From contig NZ_JACHGU010000001.1 in assembly GCF_014202435.1 (NCBI RefSeq), positions 558,001 through 622,000 on the forward strand: DNA of 64,000 bases, written 5' to 3'. A program made the position numbers and the translations under genes. Below the pieces are notes generated by a model. That model saw only the letters and a program-made list of their open reading frames with translations, searched no databases and was not told the DNA's origin. The DNA comes from Pseudoxanthomonas broegbernensis. Its GTDB lineage: Bacteria; Pseudomonadota; Gammaproteobacteria; Xanthomonadales; Xanthomonadaceae. This document shows, piece by piece, positions 46,298 through 54,730 of this stretch. The first letter of the stretch is position 1; each line of letters opens with the position of its first letter.

Positions 46298-47233
46298 ATG
46301 ATGATTCATCACCGGACAGGAAAAGCGGCCGCACTGGCGCTGGCCGTGCTGCTGGCCCTGCCGTCCTGGGCGGCGGCGCAATCGTTTGCAAAGGCCGATT
46401 CGTGGGAAGGCGCGGAGCGGTGGCTGACGCCGGACCAGCAGGCACGCTACGAACTCTATCTGGGTGAAACCGAGGCCGCAAAAACCGGCGGCGGCATGAC
46501 CGGCCAGGGCGCCGGCGACGTGCTGTACCGGTTGGCGCTGTCGGCCTATGCGGACGGGGAGTACGCGCTTGCGGCGGCGGTGGCCGAGCAGGCGGTCAGG
46601 AACGGCAAGGTGAAGGAGGGGACGAAGTTCCTCGGGACGCTTTACTTCAGCGACCGCCTGGGCCGGGAAAACCGCTCCAACGCGATTCCGTGGTTCATCC
46701 GTTCGGCCGGCCAGGGCGATGCCGACTCGATGCACGCATTGGGTTCGCTGTACCACATGGCGCTCGGCTTGGACGAGGCCGCCAAGTGGTACGGCAAGGC
46801 CGCCGCGCTGGGCCATGCCGAGTCGAAGAAGGCGCTGGAAGCGATGATCGCCGATGGCAGCTACAAGCCCGATACCGGCGAGCGCGACTTCGACAACGCC
46901 GAAATGGACCGCAAGCTCGGCTCGATGCCCAAGGCCTTTGCCGGCTACCTGCGCGCCGCGCAGAAGGGGCACGTGCAGGCCATGTACAACGTCGGCTTCA
47001 TGTACGAGGAGGGGCATGGCATCGAGGCGCGTCCGGTGGATGCCGTGCTCTGGTACAACCGCGCCGCCGGGCGTGGCCACGTCAAGGCCATGACCAAACT
47101 GGGTTTGGCCTACGTCGGCGGCGGGGGCGTGGGCAAGGACGTGGCCGAGGGCCGCAAGTGGCTGCAACGCGCCGCCGCCGCTGGCGACCCGCAGGCGGCG
47201 ATGAGCCTGGCGGTGATGGAGGGCGGGCAATGA
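46298..47233 (+). CDS. Exported Sel1-repeat protein
   Basis: 311 residues. Signal peptide ending SWAAAQ, then a helical protein with Sel1-like repeats: FLGTLYFSD...AIPWFIRSAGQGD, ALGSLYHMALGLDEAAKWYG, NVGFMYEEGHGIEARPVDAV and KLGLAYVGGGGVGKDVAEGR. Sel1 proteins act as scaffolds in signalling and envelope complexes; the partner is unknown. GGAGG lies 8 nt before ATG 46298 (a second ATG follows directly). It is the first of a plus-strand run of four or five exported proteins and has palindrome A upstream. Confidence 0.8.
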   Translation: MMIHHRTGKAAALALAVLLALPSWAAAQSFAKADSWEGAERWLTPDQQARYELYLGETEAAKTGGGMTGQGAGDVLYRLALSAYADGEYALAAAVAEQAVRNGKVKEGTKFLGTLYFSDRLGRENRSNAIPWFIRSAGQGDADSMHALGSLYHMALGLDEAAKWYGKAAALGHAESKKALEAMIADGSYKPDTGERDFDNAEMDRKLGSMPKAFAGYLRAAQKGHVQAMYNVGFMYEEGHGIEARPVDAVLWYNRAAGRGHVKAMTKLGLAYVGGGGVGKDVAEGRKWLQRAAAAGDPQAAMSLAVMEGGQ

Positions 47234-47279
47234 GCCGGTCCCTCACGATCGCCGGCCAACGCCGCAACGGGGAAACGCC

Positions 47280-48050
47280 ATGAATAGGACCGGGACGTCC
47301 ATCGCCTGCCTGATGCTGCTCGCGGCCTTGCCGGACGCACGGGCGCAAGCCGCGCCGGCCGATCCCGCGCTGGAGGCCTACGTTTCGCTGGAACGGATGC
47401 TGGCCTTGAACGGGCGCTGCCACTGGCTGGCGGGCAACACGCTGGAATACCGGGGCTTGAGCAACACCCGCGACGAGCGGCTGGCGTGGCTGACGGCCTC
47501 CGGCAAGGTGCTGGCGGCGAGCCTTGCGGTCCAGAACCTGCCGCAGGTGGTTGCCGGCCTGCCGTCCTGCACCGGCAAGGAGGGCGAAGCCCTGGGCCGG
47601 CAGATACGCGGCATTGCCGGGCAAGTGGCCGTGCAGTGGATCCTGCGTGCGTACATCCTGCAAAGCCCGCAATTTCCGGACCGGGACCTGCGCCGTGACG
47701 CGAACCCCTCCGCGGACGCGACCGACCCGCAAGGGCGTCCGCATTGGTTCCACGGCCTGAGCTTGCTGGGCGGCGAGAGGGAAAAACTGAGCGCCGTTGT
47801 GCTCGGGTTGCAGAACCCCGCGCAGCACGGCCCGCAGGAGATCGCCTGGGTGGAAGCGCAGCAGAAGCAGGCATTGGCCGACGCGCTGCGCTGGGGGCGC
47901 TTCTCCTGCAAGCCGTGGAAGGGCGGCATCTACCACGACGCCGGCACTTGCCCGGCGATACCGATGGAAGACAGGCAATACCGCGACTACGCGCAGCACT
48001 GGGGAACGCTGGTCAACGACATGGCGATGGCCGTGTCCTATCGGGATTGA
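47280..48050 (+). CDS. Hypothetical exported protein
   Basis: 256 residues with a signal peptide (cleavage near DARAQ-A). The mature part is helical with four Cys residues (GRCHWLAG, PSCTGKEG, FSCKPWKG, GTCPAIP) that could form two disulphides, fitting a periplasmic location. No family recognised. It starts 46 bp after the Sel1 gene and is likely in the same transcript. Confidence 0.7.
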   Translation: MNRTGTSIACLMLLAALPDARAQAAPADPALEAYVSLERMLALNGRCHWLAGNTLEYRGLSNTRDERLAWLTASGKVLAASLAVQNLPQVVAGLPSCTGKEGEALGRQIRGIAGQVAVQWILRAYILQSPQFPDRDLRRDANPSADATDPQGRPHWFHGLSLLGGEREKLSAVVLGLQNPAQHGPQEIAWVEAQQKQALADALRWGRFSCKPWKGGIYHDAGTCPAIPMEDRQYRDYAQHWGTLVNDMAMAVSYRD

Positions 48051-48118
48051 CCGGGCCGAATGTGATGTGCGCACGGGACACTGGAATGAAGGCCGGGGCG
48101 GCGCATGGAAGGTGCCGC

Positions 48119-48138
48119 CATCCCGCATCTGCGGGATG
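48119..48138. promoter_or_regulatory. Palindrome B (candidate operator, perfect)
   Basis: catcccgca-tc-tgcgggatg: perfect 9-bp arms with a 2-nt spacer, 113 nt before the ATG at 48252. Not followed by a T tract, so not a terminator in form, although it also lies 69 nt after the stop of the preceding gene. Nothing else is seen in 48051-48251. Confidence 0.65.
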
Positions 48139-48251
48139 GCGGACCCGGCGTGATTCCCCCAGCCTTTCGCCGTGATTTGTATCTGCTTCATCGCCCATGC
48201 GGCGGGGCAGGCCCAGGGTTGTCCGTATCCCACCAATGAAGGCGCAGCGCG

Positions 48252-48980
48252 ATGAAAACCGGGAAATTCCATGTGGCGGTGCTGTTGGCGGCCGTCTTGT
48301 CGGCGGCGGGCGCTGCCGTGGCGCAGGACGTGATCGACGAAACCGGTCCGGCCCGGCGCGAGGCGCTTGGCGCCAGGCGCACCGGCGAGGCCTTGTGGCC
48401 GGTGCCGCCGAAGGCGCAATGGGGACAGGTGATCGAGCAGAAGGGCAAGAACATCTGGAAGGACGCGGTGTACACCGACCGCGAGGGGCGCTGGCAACTG
48501 GTCTATCCGTCCACCATGACGGACTTCTATGGCGACAGCCTTTCCCGCGAGCGCATGTACCGCTATCCCGGCCAGCCGCATATTTCCTGTGGTATCGGCT
48601 ACAAGCCCCGCGTGTTCGAGAACCTCGGCGAGGATGCGCCGGTGCTCGCGCCGCAGGCGCTGGCCGAGCGCCGCGACGAACTGGTGGCGCTGATGGGCGA
48701 GGAAGGCGCAGCGGCAACCCAGGTGCAGATGATCGCGCTGCCTTCGCCGGCGGGTGCCTCGGGCACGCCGGTGCAGGCGATCATGTTCGACCAGCGCGGC
48801 AGGCTGCTGGAGCCGCTGGGCGTGGAGCGCGAGGTGGTGATGCGCAGCCTGCTGGTCAGCGACGGCGAGGATCTGGTGCATGCATTCTGCACCGCGCATG
48901 CGGGCCAGAAGGGCTGGGTGGAAAAGCACGTGCCGCTGGCGCTGCGCCTGACCGAGCTGGCGCGGGAGGCCGGGGAATGA
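48252..48980 (+). CDS. Hypothetical exported protein
   Basis: 242 residues. Signal peptide ending AAVAQ-DV. The mature protein begins DETGPARREALGARRTGEAL and includes WQLVYPSTMTDFYGDSLSRE and a Cys pair far apart (HISCGIGYK and HAFCTAHAG). No family recognised. Its stop overlaps the start of the next gene (ATGA), and palindrome B lies upstream, so 48252-49828 (and probably 50465) looks like one transcription unit. Confidence 0.7.
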   Translation: MKTGKFHVAVLLAAVLSAAGAAVAQDVIDETGPARREALGARRTGEALWPVPPKAQWGQVIEQKGKNIWKDAVYTDREGRWQLVYPSTMTDFYGDSLSRERMYRYPGQPHISCGIGYKPRVFENLGEDAPVLAPQALAERRDELVALMGEEGAAATQVQMIALPSPAGASGTPVQAIMFDQRGRLLEPLGVEREVVMRSLLVSDGEDLVHAFCTAHAGQKGWVEKHVPLALRLTELAREAGE

Positions 48981-49828
48981 GCCGCGCCGGTTGCGCAAGG
49001 CTGTTGCTGGCGCTCGCGGTGCTGGCGGGCAGCGCCACCGCGCATGCGCAGCAGGCAACCGACAGCCTGGAAAAGCTGGCGATCCGCAGCATGAACATCT
49101 GCCTGTCCTCGGCGGCGGGTGGCGATCTCCACCGGCTTGCCAGTGCGCAGGGCTACGATTTCTATACCCACACCTATTCCCGCCGCATTGGCGATCGCTG
49201 GACGTTCTTCCGCGCATTCCCGGTGCAGACCGGCCAACAAGGCCAACCGGGGTATTCCTGCCGCATGACGGTGATGCGGCCGCGCCCGCTCGCCAGCGAT
49301 CCGGTCAGGTTCAGCCAGCCCGGCCCGGTGTTCGGGGATGTCGAACACGTGATGGAACGGCTCACCAGCGGCCCGGTTGCCTTCGGCAATCCGTTCGGCG
49401 TGTTCTACCTGCGACAGAACCACCCGGATCGACCGGGCCATCGGCGTACACAGTTGCAGCGCCTGACCGGCGACACCATCGAGATCATCTACCTGGAGGA
49501 AAGCCACTTCGCCTTCGAGATGTTCTACGTCCGCGGGCCGAGGGGGAAGGTCGGCAGGCAGGAGATGATCGATGCGGCCACCGATCCGGGGATCAATGCG
49601 GCGATCCACGAGCAGATCACCTGGGAAGCGCGCAATGACCACTGCGCGCGGCAGCGCGGTGGATGCCCGCCGGCACAGCCACTGCCGCGCGAACGGCAGA
49701 CGGCGCAGGCCTCCCCGTCCGGTGGCGTGTTCCTGCGCAACAGCGGCCCCGGCGCACGGGCGCTTTCGTCCCTGGAGCAGGATTACTACGCCAACAAGGG
49801 CTATGTGATCGTGCCGGGTACGCGGTGA
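48977..49828 (+). CDS. Hypothetical exported protein
   Basis: 283 residues from an ATG overlapping the previous stop. Signal peptide ending TAHAQ-QA. Features: MNICLSSAAGGDLHRLASAQ, a TIEIIYLEESHFAFEMFYVR strand pair, four Cys in total including CARQRGGC, and a C-terminal LEQDYYANKGYVIVPG. No family recognised. It shares layout (signal peptide, few Cys, ~250 residues) with its two upstream neighbours but no obvious sequence similarity. Confidence 0.7.
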   Translation: MSRAGCARLLLALAVLAGSATAHAQQATDSLEKLAIRSMNICLSSAAGGDLHRLASAQGYDFYTHTYSRRIGDRWTFFRAFPVQTGQQGQPGYSCRMTVMRPRPLASDPVRFSQPGPVFGDVEHVMERLTSGPVAFGNPFGVFYLRQNHPDRPGHRRTQLQRLTGDTIEIIYLEESHFAFEMFYVRGPRGKVGRQEMIDAATDPGINAAIHEQITWEARNDHCARQRGGCPPAQPLPRERQTAQASPSGGVFLRNSGPGARALSSLEQDYYANKGYVIVPGTR

Positions 49829-49859
49829 ATCGCGAATCCCGCGAAAGGACGGGCAGGCG

Positions 49860-50465
49860 ATGATGAACGAATCTAGCGGGATTGCAGCCAGGAAATACCT
49901 GGTTCCGGCGGCATGCGCGCTGGCGTTCGGATGGCTGGCATCGACACAGGCGCTGGCGCAGAAGAAGCCCCGATCCGAGGCGCCGGATGCATCGTCGGAG
50001 CAGTTGCGGCAGGCGCGGGCGCAGGAGGCCGGTTGCGCCATGCCCGCTTCCCCGCCGACGCGCAGCGCGATGGCGCCGGGGGCGCTGGAACGGTTGCAGG
50101 CCCGCTTCGAGCAGGCCGAAGCCGCGCGTACCGGCAGCACCTCTCCCGATGCCGTGATCCACGGCCATGGCGGCCTCTACCCCCATGCGTCGATGGCGGG
50201 CATCGCCAAGGCCGCGCATGTGCTGGCCGGGGCGTATGACCGGCAGGCCGATGCCGCTGCCGCGAAGGGTCTTGATCCCTCGCTCGTCCGGAAACGGGGC
50301 CATGACGCCCTCGCCAGGGCCGCCGCGCTGGGATTGGACGCGGCGCAGTACGAACTGGCGCTGGCGTGCGCCACGCCGTTCCCGGCGCAGGCGCGGCAAT
50401 GGATGCACAAGGCCGCCGACCAGGGCCATGCGCCGGCCCGGCAGTGGCTGCAACGCAATCCGTGA
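49860..50465 (+). CDS. Exported protein with Sel1-like C-terminal helices
   Basis: 201 residues. Signal peptide (cleavage near TQALAQ-KK), a low-complexity stretch, then helices ending AAALGLDAAQYELALACATP and ARQWMHKAADQGHAPARQWL, the latter a good Sel1-type repeat. It closes the plus-strand run that began with another Sel1 protein at 46298, and is convergent with the membrane gene at 50490. Role unknown. Confidence 0.7.
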   Translation: MMNESSGIAARKYLVPAACALAFGWLASTQALAQKKPRSEAPDASSEQLRQARAQEAGCAMPASPPTRSAMAPGALERLQARFEQAEAARTGSTSPDAVIHGHGGLYPHASMAGIAKAAHVLAGAYDRQADAAAAKGLDPSLVRKRGHDALARAAALGLDAAQYELALACATPFPAQARQWMHKAADQGHAPARQWLQRNP

Positions 50466-50489
50466 CCCGGCCGGCCTCCTGCGTGCGAC

Positions 50490-51161
50490 TCAACGCACCG
50501 TCGTTTCGCGCTGCCGGCGCCCCGCGCCCCACAGCGGTGACAACAGCGACAGCACGAACAAGGTGGCGATGCACTTGGCGGCAAGCAGCAGCCGCAGGCG
50601 CTTGCGGTGGGTGCGGCGCAGGTCGGCCTGCACGGCACTCAACGGCGTTTGCAGCAGCGATTGGATCCAGTAACGGCCATCGCGGCCGGTGCGGCCCAAT
50701 GCCAGCACCGGGTCGCCGTCGTGGAAGCCACGGCTGCTGCGGTCCCAGTTGTCGAACAGGCCGGGTTCGATGCGTGGGGCATGGTCGAGCCGGTAGCTGT
50801 CGGCGGCGATGGCGATGTGCCGGCCGTCCCAGTGCAAGCGCAGCGGCGGGCGGTATTGCGCCACGGTCACCACACGCATCGCCTTGCCGCCACGGCCCAC
50901 GTCGCGAAGGGTGCGGTGGACGTGGATGTCGCGGCCCTGCCATGGGCGCGGCGGCGTGTCGCCGGGCAAGTGCACGGTGCCGGCCAGCAGGAAGGGCGTG
51001 TCTGCCGGCAGGGTCTCCAGGGCCGCGGTGTTGGCGGGCTGCACGGTGGCGGCGGGCAGCGGTGTGGGCGCGAGGGGCATCCAATGCCACAGCCCGAACA
51101 GTGCCACGGCCGCCGGCAGCAACCAGAAACCGTCGATGCTGCGATGGCCGACCGTGCTCAC
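50490..51161 (-). CDS. Membrane protein with GIDE-like domain (tentative)
   Basis: 223 residues from GTG 51161, chosen because it overlaps the upstream stop (GTGA). One membrane helix near the N-terminus (~10-26) and one at the C-terminus (~193-212) flank a soluble domain: TPFLLAGTVHLPGDTPPRPW, RDIHVHRTLRDVGR, RHIAIAADSYRLDHAPRI, FHDGDPVLALGRTGRDG. The topology and the '...GDPV...GR...DG' pattern recall GIDE/MULAN-type membrane proteins, but this is a weak match. Last gene of a three-gene minus-strand operon of membrane proteins. Confidence 0.6.
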   Translation of the reverse strand: MSTVGHRSIDGFWLLPAAVALFGLWHWMPLAPTPLPAATVQPANTAALETLPADTPFLLAGTVHLPGDTPPRPWQGRDIHVHRTLRDVGRGGKAMRVVTVAQYRPPLRLHWDGRHIAIAADSYRLDHAPRIEPGLFDNWDRSSRGFHDGDPVLALGRTGRDGRYWIQSLLQTPLSAVQADLRRTHRKRLRLLLAAKCIATLFVLSLLSPLWGAGRRQRETTVR

Positions 51162-51784
51162 GGCGGCGTGTCGGCCGGGTGGCGATCGAGGATTTCCCGC
51201 GCCTGTGGCGAAGCCGGCAATTGCCAGCGCTGCGCCAGGCGGCGGGTGAACTGCCAGTCGACCAGGTGCACGCGGCCACCGCTGTGCCGGACGACGACCG
51301 GGTGGTAGCCGGTGCTCCCGCGCACGCGATAGGGCTGCACGTCGACGCGCAGTGCATCCTGCCGCGCGAGGCTGCGGAAATAGAAGCCGTACAGCCGGAC
51401 TTCGGCATGGTCGTCGCTGGCCGCCAGCCGCTGGCTGCCGATCGCCCAGGCGGTTGCGCCGCTGACGGGCAGCGCCAGCAGGCAGAACGCCAGGTAAGCG
51501 CCGTTGAGCCGGGAGCGGCCCCTGCATGCGCGCGCCGCGCCGGCCAGTGCGGCGGCGAACACGATGGCCGCAGGCGCCAGCGCGGTGCCTGGGCGCAGCG
51601 CCTGCAGCCGCCATGGGTGGCCGGGCCATGATTGCCAATACAGGCAGTGCGGCGTCCATTCGCGCATGCACAGCCACAACAGCGCGGCGGCGGCCAGCCA
51701 CACCGCCACGCGCAGGTCGGCCAGGTGCCGCCAGTGCGGCCGCTCGACCCCCGTTGCTTGCAGGCGTGGCCGGCCGTGGTTCAT
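51158..51784 (-). CDS. Hypothetical membrane protein
   Basis: 208 residues. Three hydrophobic stretches in the first ~120 residues are followed by a soluble domain with LYGFYFRSLARQDALRVDVQ and RVHLVDWQFTRRLAQRW. No family recognised. Start overlaps the upstream stop (ATGA at 51781-51784) and its own stop overlaps the next start, so all three genes are translationally coupled and probably encode one complex. Confidence 0.65.
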   Translation of the reverse strand: MNHGRPRLQATGVERPHWRHLADLRVAVWLAAAALLWLCMREWTPHCLYWQSWPGHPWRLQALRPGTALAPAAIVFAAALAGAARACRGRSRLNGAYLAFCLLALPVSGATAWAIGSQRLAASDDHAEVRLYGFYFRSLARQDALRVDVQPYRVRGSTGYHPVVVRHSGGRVHLVDWQFTRRLAQRWQLPASPQAREILDRHPADTPP

Positions 51785-52500
51785 TCCGCCACCGGCGTGC
51801 GGCGCAGGCGCGGCCACCGCCACGGGAAGAAATACACGGCGTAAACCGCCAGATAGGCCCACATGCCGCCGATGCCGGCAAACACGGCGCAGGCGAAGAA
51901 GAAAATCAGCAGGTGCAGGCGGATGACGTTGCGGTAGGGCGCGGCCATGCGCGCGTCGGGCGCGACGGGGCCTGCATCGCGGCCGGTGGCCGGGGACGGG
52001 GCAAGCAGCCGCCCGCGTTCGGCCACCAGCGCCAGCGGCACGAACCCCCCGCCCTGGCGCAGCACGGCCAGGTATTCGTCCAGCCTCGGCATCGGGCTGC
52101 GGGTGAGCGGGTCGCCGCCATCGATGGGGAAGAACATGTTGAGGAAAACGGAGTGGCCCCAGTGGAAGCCGCCGAAATGCAGGCTGAAGAACGCCAGCAG
52201 GAACAGCCCGTATAGCAGTGCCAGCGGCGTGGCCAGGCGCGCCAGCGGGGCGCGGGCGGACGGCGGGACAGCGTGCGCGCCGCCGGCAAGCCCGCCGCGC
52301 AGCGACTGCCGCGTGGCGCCGGCGGTGGCGAGGATGCCGGCGACGATGGAGACGTAGCCCACCGCCAGGCTGGACAGCCACAGGCTCCATACCAGCGTGC
52401 GCGTGTCCCAGCCGTTCCACCACGCCCAGCCGATGCCTGCGGCGAAGGCCAGCAGGTCGGGCAGGCAGCGTGCGCGGGAGTGGCCGCGGGGCGCGTCCAT
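51781..52500 (-). CDS. Multi-pass membrane protein, DUF6498-like
   Basis: 239 residues with about five membrane segments. LLAFFSLHFGGFHWGHSVFL and the early WNGWDTRTLVWSLWLSS resemble the conserved core of DUF6498 membrane proteins (pattern-based, moderate certainty). The C-terminus ends with a two-helix hairpin FAGIGGMWAYLAVYAVYFFP. First intact gene of the three-gene membrane operon; a frameshifted remnant lies just upstream. Confidence 0.6.
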   Translation of the reverse strand: MDAPRGHSRARCLPDLLAFAAGIGWAWWNGWDTRTLVWSLWLSSLAVGYVSIVAGILATAGATRQSLRGGLAGGAHAVPPSARAPLARLATPLALLYGLFLLAFFSLHFGGFHWGHSVFLNMFFPIDGGDPLTRSPMPRLDEYLAVLRQGGGFVPLALVAERGRLLAPSPATGRDAGPVAPDARMAAPYRNVIRLHLLIFFFACAVFAGIGGMWAYLAVYAVYFFPWRWPRLRRTPVAE

Positions 52501-52518
52501 GGGGCAGGCGATCCCGGG

Positions 52519-52658
52519 TTATGGCTTGCTGTAGATCACCGGCACCATGCCTTCCCTCGGGAAGCTGAGGTCGAGCTTGCGCCCGTCGCCGGTGCGCCCC
52601 CAGTGGCGCATGCCGTGCAGGGGCCGGGTATTGCCGGCGGACGATAACGGAAGGTCAT
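52519..52658 (-). pseudogene. Small frameshifted gene remnant
   Basis: ATG 52658 has an excellent ribosome site (AGGGAG, 6 nt upstream) and begins MTFRYRPPA, but that frame then turns into a Gly/Ala/Thr/Ser run. In the neighbouring frame the sequence reads like real protein to the stop at 52519: RPLHGMRHWGRTGDGRKLDL and SFPREGMVPVIYSKP. A single indel near 52630 would join them into a protein of ~46 residues. No family recognised; could be a decayed gene or a sequencing error. The gap 52659-52838 shows nothing else. Confidence 0.45.
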
Positions 52659-52838
52659 GGGTGTGCTCCCTGGAGGGATGGGTGTCGCGCGCGCCGGCTT
52701 CGGTCGGTGCCGGGCATGGGACAGGTACGCCATGCCCTCACGAAGCCGCATCGAGCGGGGCCGTGCATCCGCTCCGGTGCGATGGCGGCGATGGGCGGGC
52801 GGCGTTCCATGGCGGTGTCTCCGGAAGGGCGCGGCGGG

Positions 52839-53873
52839 TCAGTCGCCGCGCGCTTGCCGCAAAGCGTCGATCAGGGCGGTATTGGCCTCGCCCAGCAGCC
52901 GTTCGCTGATGCCGCGGTAGCGCTCCGGGTCGGCGTGGATCTGCAGGTCCTTGCGCGAGAAGCCGCGGCCACTGAGCAGCCCGGACACCGCGCCCAGGGC
53001 GTTGACGCCACCTTTGGTCACGTCCTCGGTGCGGCCATAGGCCTGTTGCGAATGCACCGCCTGGCCGAGGGTGATGCTGCCGTTCGCATGGGGGCAATAG
53101 CCCTTGCACTGGCTGCCCTTCAAGGTGGCGTAGCCGATGCCGCTGCCCGCGCGCACCGACAGGCCCTGGCCCATCGACACTTCCGCATCGCCGCCCAGCA
53201 CCTGGGTCTTGCCGCTGCTGTCGGCATTGAGGAAGTCGAGGTAGTAGGTCACGCTCATCACCCCGGCCTGCTGTTCGCGGATGATGGCGGGCCATACCTG
53301 CACGGCGCTGGAGGCATTGAAGCCGGAGAAGGCCGAGCCGGCGCCGGTATCGCCCGGCAGCATCGTCAGCTTTGCGCCGGTGGGGGCGAACATCAGCAGC
53401 TTGCCCTGGTCGGCATCGAGCGCCGCCGGGCTGGATACGCCGGCCAGCTTGCCGTAAGCGCCGTATTCCACGTCGCGCGCTTCCAGCACGGTCAGGCCGG
53501 CGGCTTTCAGCTTCTCCAGGAAATCGGCATGGGCCGCATCGGTGATGGCCTGCCAGACCTCGTTGTCCAGCCCGCTCAAGGTGCCGTGCATGGCGGCCGA
53601 GGCGGAGCTCTTGCCAAACAGCGAACTGCTTTGCGCCGACGCCTTCACTTCCTGGCCGAAGGCCACGCGGAACGAAGCGACGACCACCTTGTCCTCGCCG
53701 GCGAAGTACTTGTCGCCCGTGGTCTGCACCTGCTGCTGCGCCACGCCGAAGGCGCCGCGCTGGGTCTTGGGCTTGGACGCATGGACACCGCCGATGCCGG
53801 CCAGCAGCGTGGCGGCCAGCACCAGGCCGGCGACGGGTTTGCAGCGGGAATGGACGTGCTCGGCATGCGGCAT
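52839..53873 (-). CDS. Hypothetical exported protein
   Basis: 344 residues from ATG 53873 (AGGAG 8 nt upstream). Signal peptide ending GGVHAS-K. The mature part is rich in small residues: VVVASFRVAFGQEVKASAQS, a SGLDNEVWQAITDAAHADFL helix, LAGVSSPAALDADQGKLLMF, and a single CKGYC motif near 266-270 that could be a disulphide or metal site. No family recognised. Palindrome C lies 67 nt before the ATG, and the LuxR-type regulator gene ends 194 bp upstream. Confidence 0.75.
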   Translation of the reverse strand: MPHAEHVHSRCKPVAGLVLAATLLAGIGGVHASKPKTQRGAFGVAQQQVQTTGDKYFAGEDKVVVASFRVAFGQEVKASAQSSSLFGKSSASAAMHGTLSGLDNEVWQAITDAAHADFLEKLKAAGLTVLEARDVEYGAYGKLAGVSSPAALDADQGKLLMFAPTGAKLTMLPGDTGAGSAFSGFNASSAVQVWPAIIREQQAGVMSVTYYLDFLNADSSGKTQVLGGDAEVSMGQGLSVRAGSGIGYATLKGSQCKGYCPHANGSITLGQAVHSQQAYGRTEDVTKGGVNALGAVSGLLSGRGFSRKDLQIHADPERYRGISERLLGEANTALIDALRQARGD

Positions 53874-53940
53874 GGCGTGGCTCCTGCGGCGATGGAAATG
53901 GCCGTTGCAGGAGATGGTGCGGGCGCAATGGGGCGGGAAC

Positions 53941-53960
53941 CATCCCGCAGATGGGGGATG
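53941..53960. promoter_or_regulatory. Palindrome C (candidate operator)
   Basis: catcccgca-ga-tgggggatg: 9-bp arms with one mismatch and a 2-nt spacer. It lies in the 194-bp gap between the exported-protein gene it precedes and the end of the response-regulator gene. Same motif as palindromes A and B. The rest of 53874-54067 shows no coding signal. Confidence 0.6.
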
Positions 53961-54067
53961 CGCGGGGCGCCATGCGTCCGCTTCGCGTAGCGCGGGGCTT
54001 GCCCCACTGGAGCCTTGCCGGGAAAGCCACTCGCCGAGCAAGCCCGCACCGCGAAAAGCGGCTCCGG

Positions 54068-54730
54068 TCAGCGCGGCGACGCCACCAATCCCAATCTCGC
54101 CGCTTCCAGCGCCGCTTCGGCGCGGCTGTTGACGTTGAGCTTGCGGTAGATGCTCTTCAGGTGGTCGGACACGGTGTGGCGGCTGATCCGCAGTTTCTCG
54201 GCCAGTTCCGGCAGGCGGCAGCCCTTGCTGACCAGCACCAGCACTTCGCGCTCGCGCGCGGTGAGTTTCTCGGCCTCGGCGCTGGCCGGGGCCGGCGGTT
54301 CGGCGAAGCTGCGCAGCAGGCGGCGGGCGATGGACGGGGAGAGCGGCGGTTCGCCGCGCAGGATGCCGTCCAGCGCCGCGCCCAGCCGTTCCTCGGGCTG
54401 GTCCTTGAGCAGGTAGCCGTGCGCGCCGGCGCGCAGGGCCGGGAACACGTGGGCGTCGTCGGCGAACAGGGTGGTGACGACGATGGTGCAGGCCGGGTGC
54501 TGGCGCGACAGGCGGGCAATGAGTTCCACGCCGCTTCCGTCGGGCAGGCCGAGGTCCACCAGCGCCAGTTGCGGCGATGGGCCGTCGTCCAGGTGGCGAT
54601 GGCCCGCCGCCAAGGTGGCGGCATGGGCCACTTGCACACCGGCAAAGCGCTGGCACAGCAGCGCCGTCAGCCAGTCGGCCACTTCGGGCAGGTCTTCCAG
54701 CAGCAGGGCGTGGCGCGGGATGCCGTTCAT
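54068..54730 (-). CDS. NarL/LuxR-family response regulator
   Basis: 220 residues. Receiver domain with the phosphoacceptor in LALVDLGLPDGSG, Thr in IVVTTLF and the invariant Lys in GYLLKDQ; C-terminal LuxR helix-turn-helix LTAREREVLVLVSKGCRLPE with KLRISRHTVSDHLKSIYRKL. It should bind DNA as a dimer at palindromes of about 18-20 bp. Its ATG overlaps the histidine kinase stop (ATGA), so the pair is co-produced. It is the only transcription factor encoded near the three matching palindromes at 46.2, 48.1 and 53.9 kb. Confidence 0.92.
   Translation of the reverse strand: MNGIPRHALLLEDLPEVADWLTALLCQRFAGVQVAHAATLAAGHRHLDDGPSPQLALVDLGLPDGSGVELIARLSRQHPACTIVVTTLFADDAHVFPALRAGAHGYLLKDQPEERLGAALDGILRGEPPLSPSIARRLLRSFAEPPAPASAEAEKLTAREREVLVLVSKGCRLPELAEKLRISRHTVSDHLKSIYRKLNVNSRAEAALEAARLGLVASPR

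Noticed and set aside
46201-48138. Reading palindromes A and B as transcription terminators
   Set aside because: No T tract follows on either strand, and each lies upstream of a start codon; the third copy lies upstream of a gene as well. Operator is the better reading, though a REP-like origin remains to be excluded.
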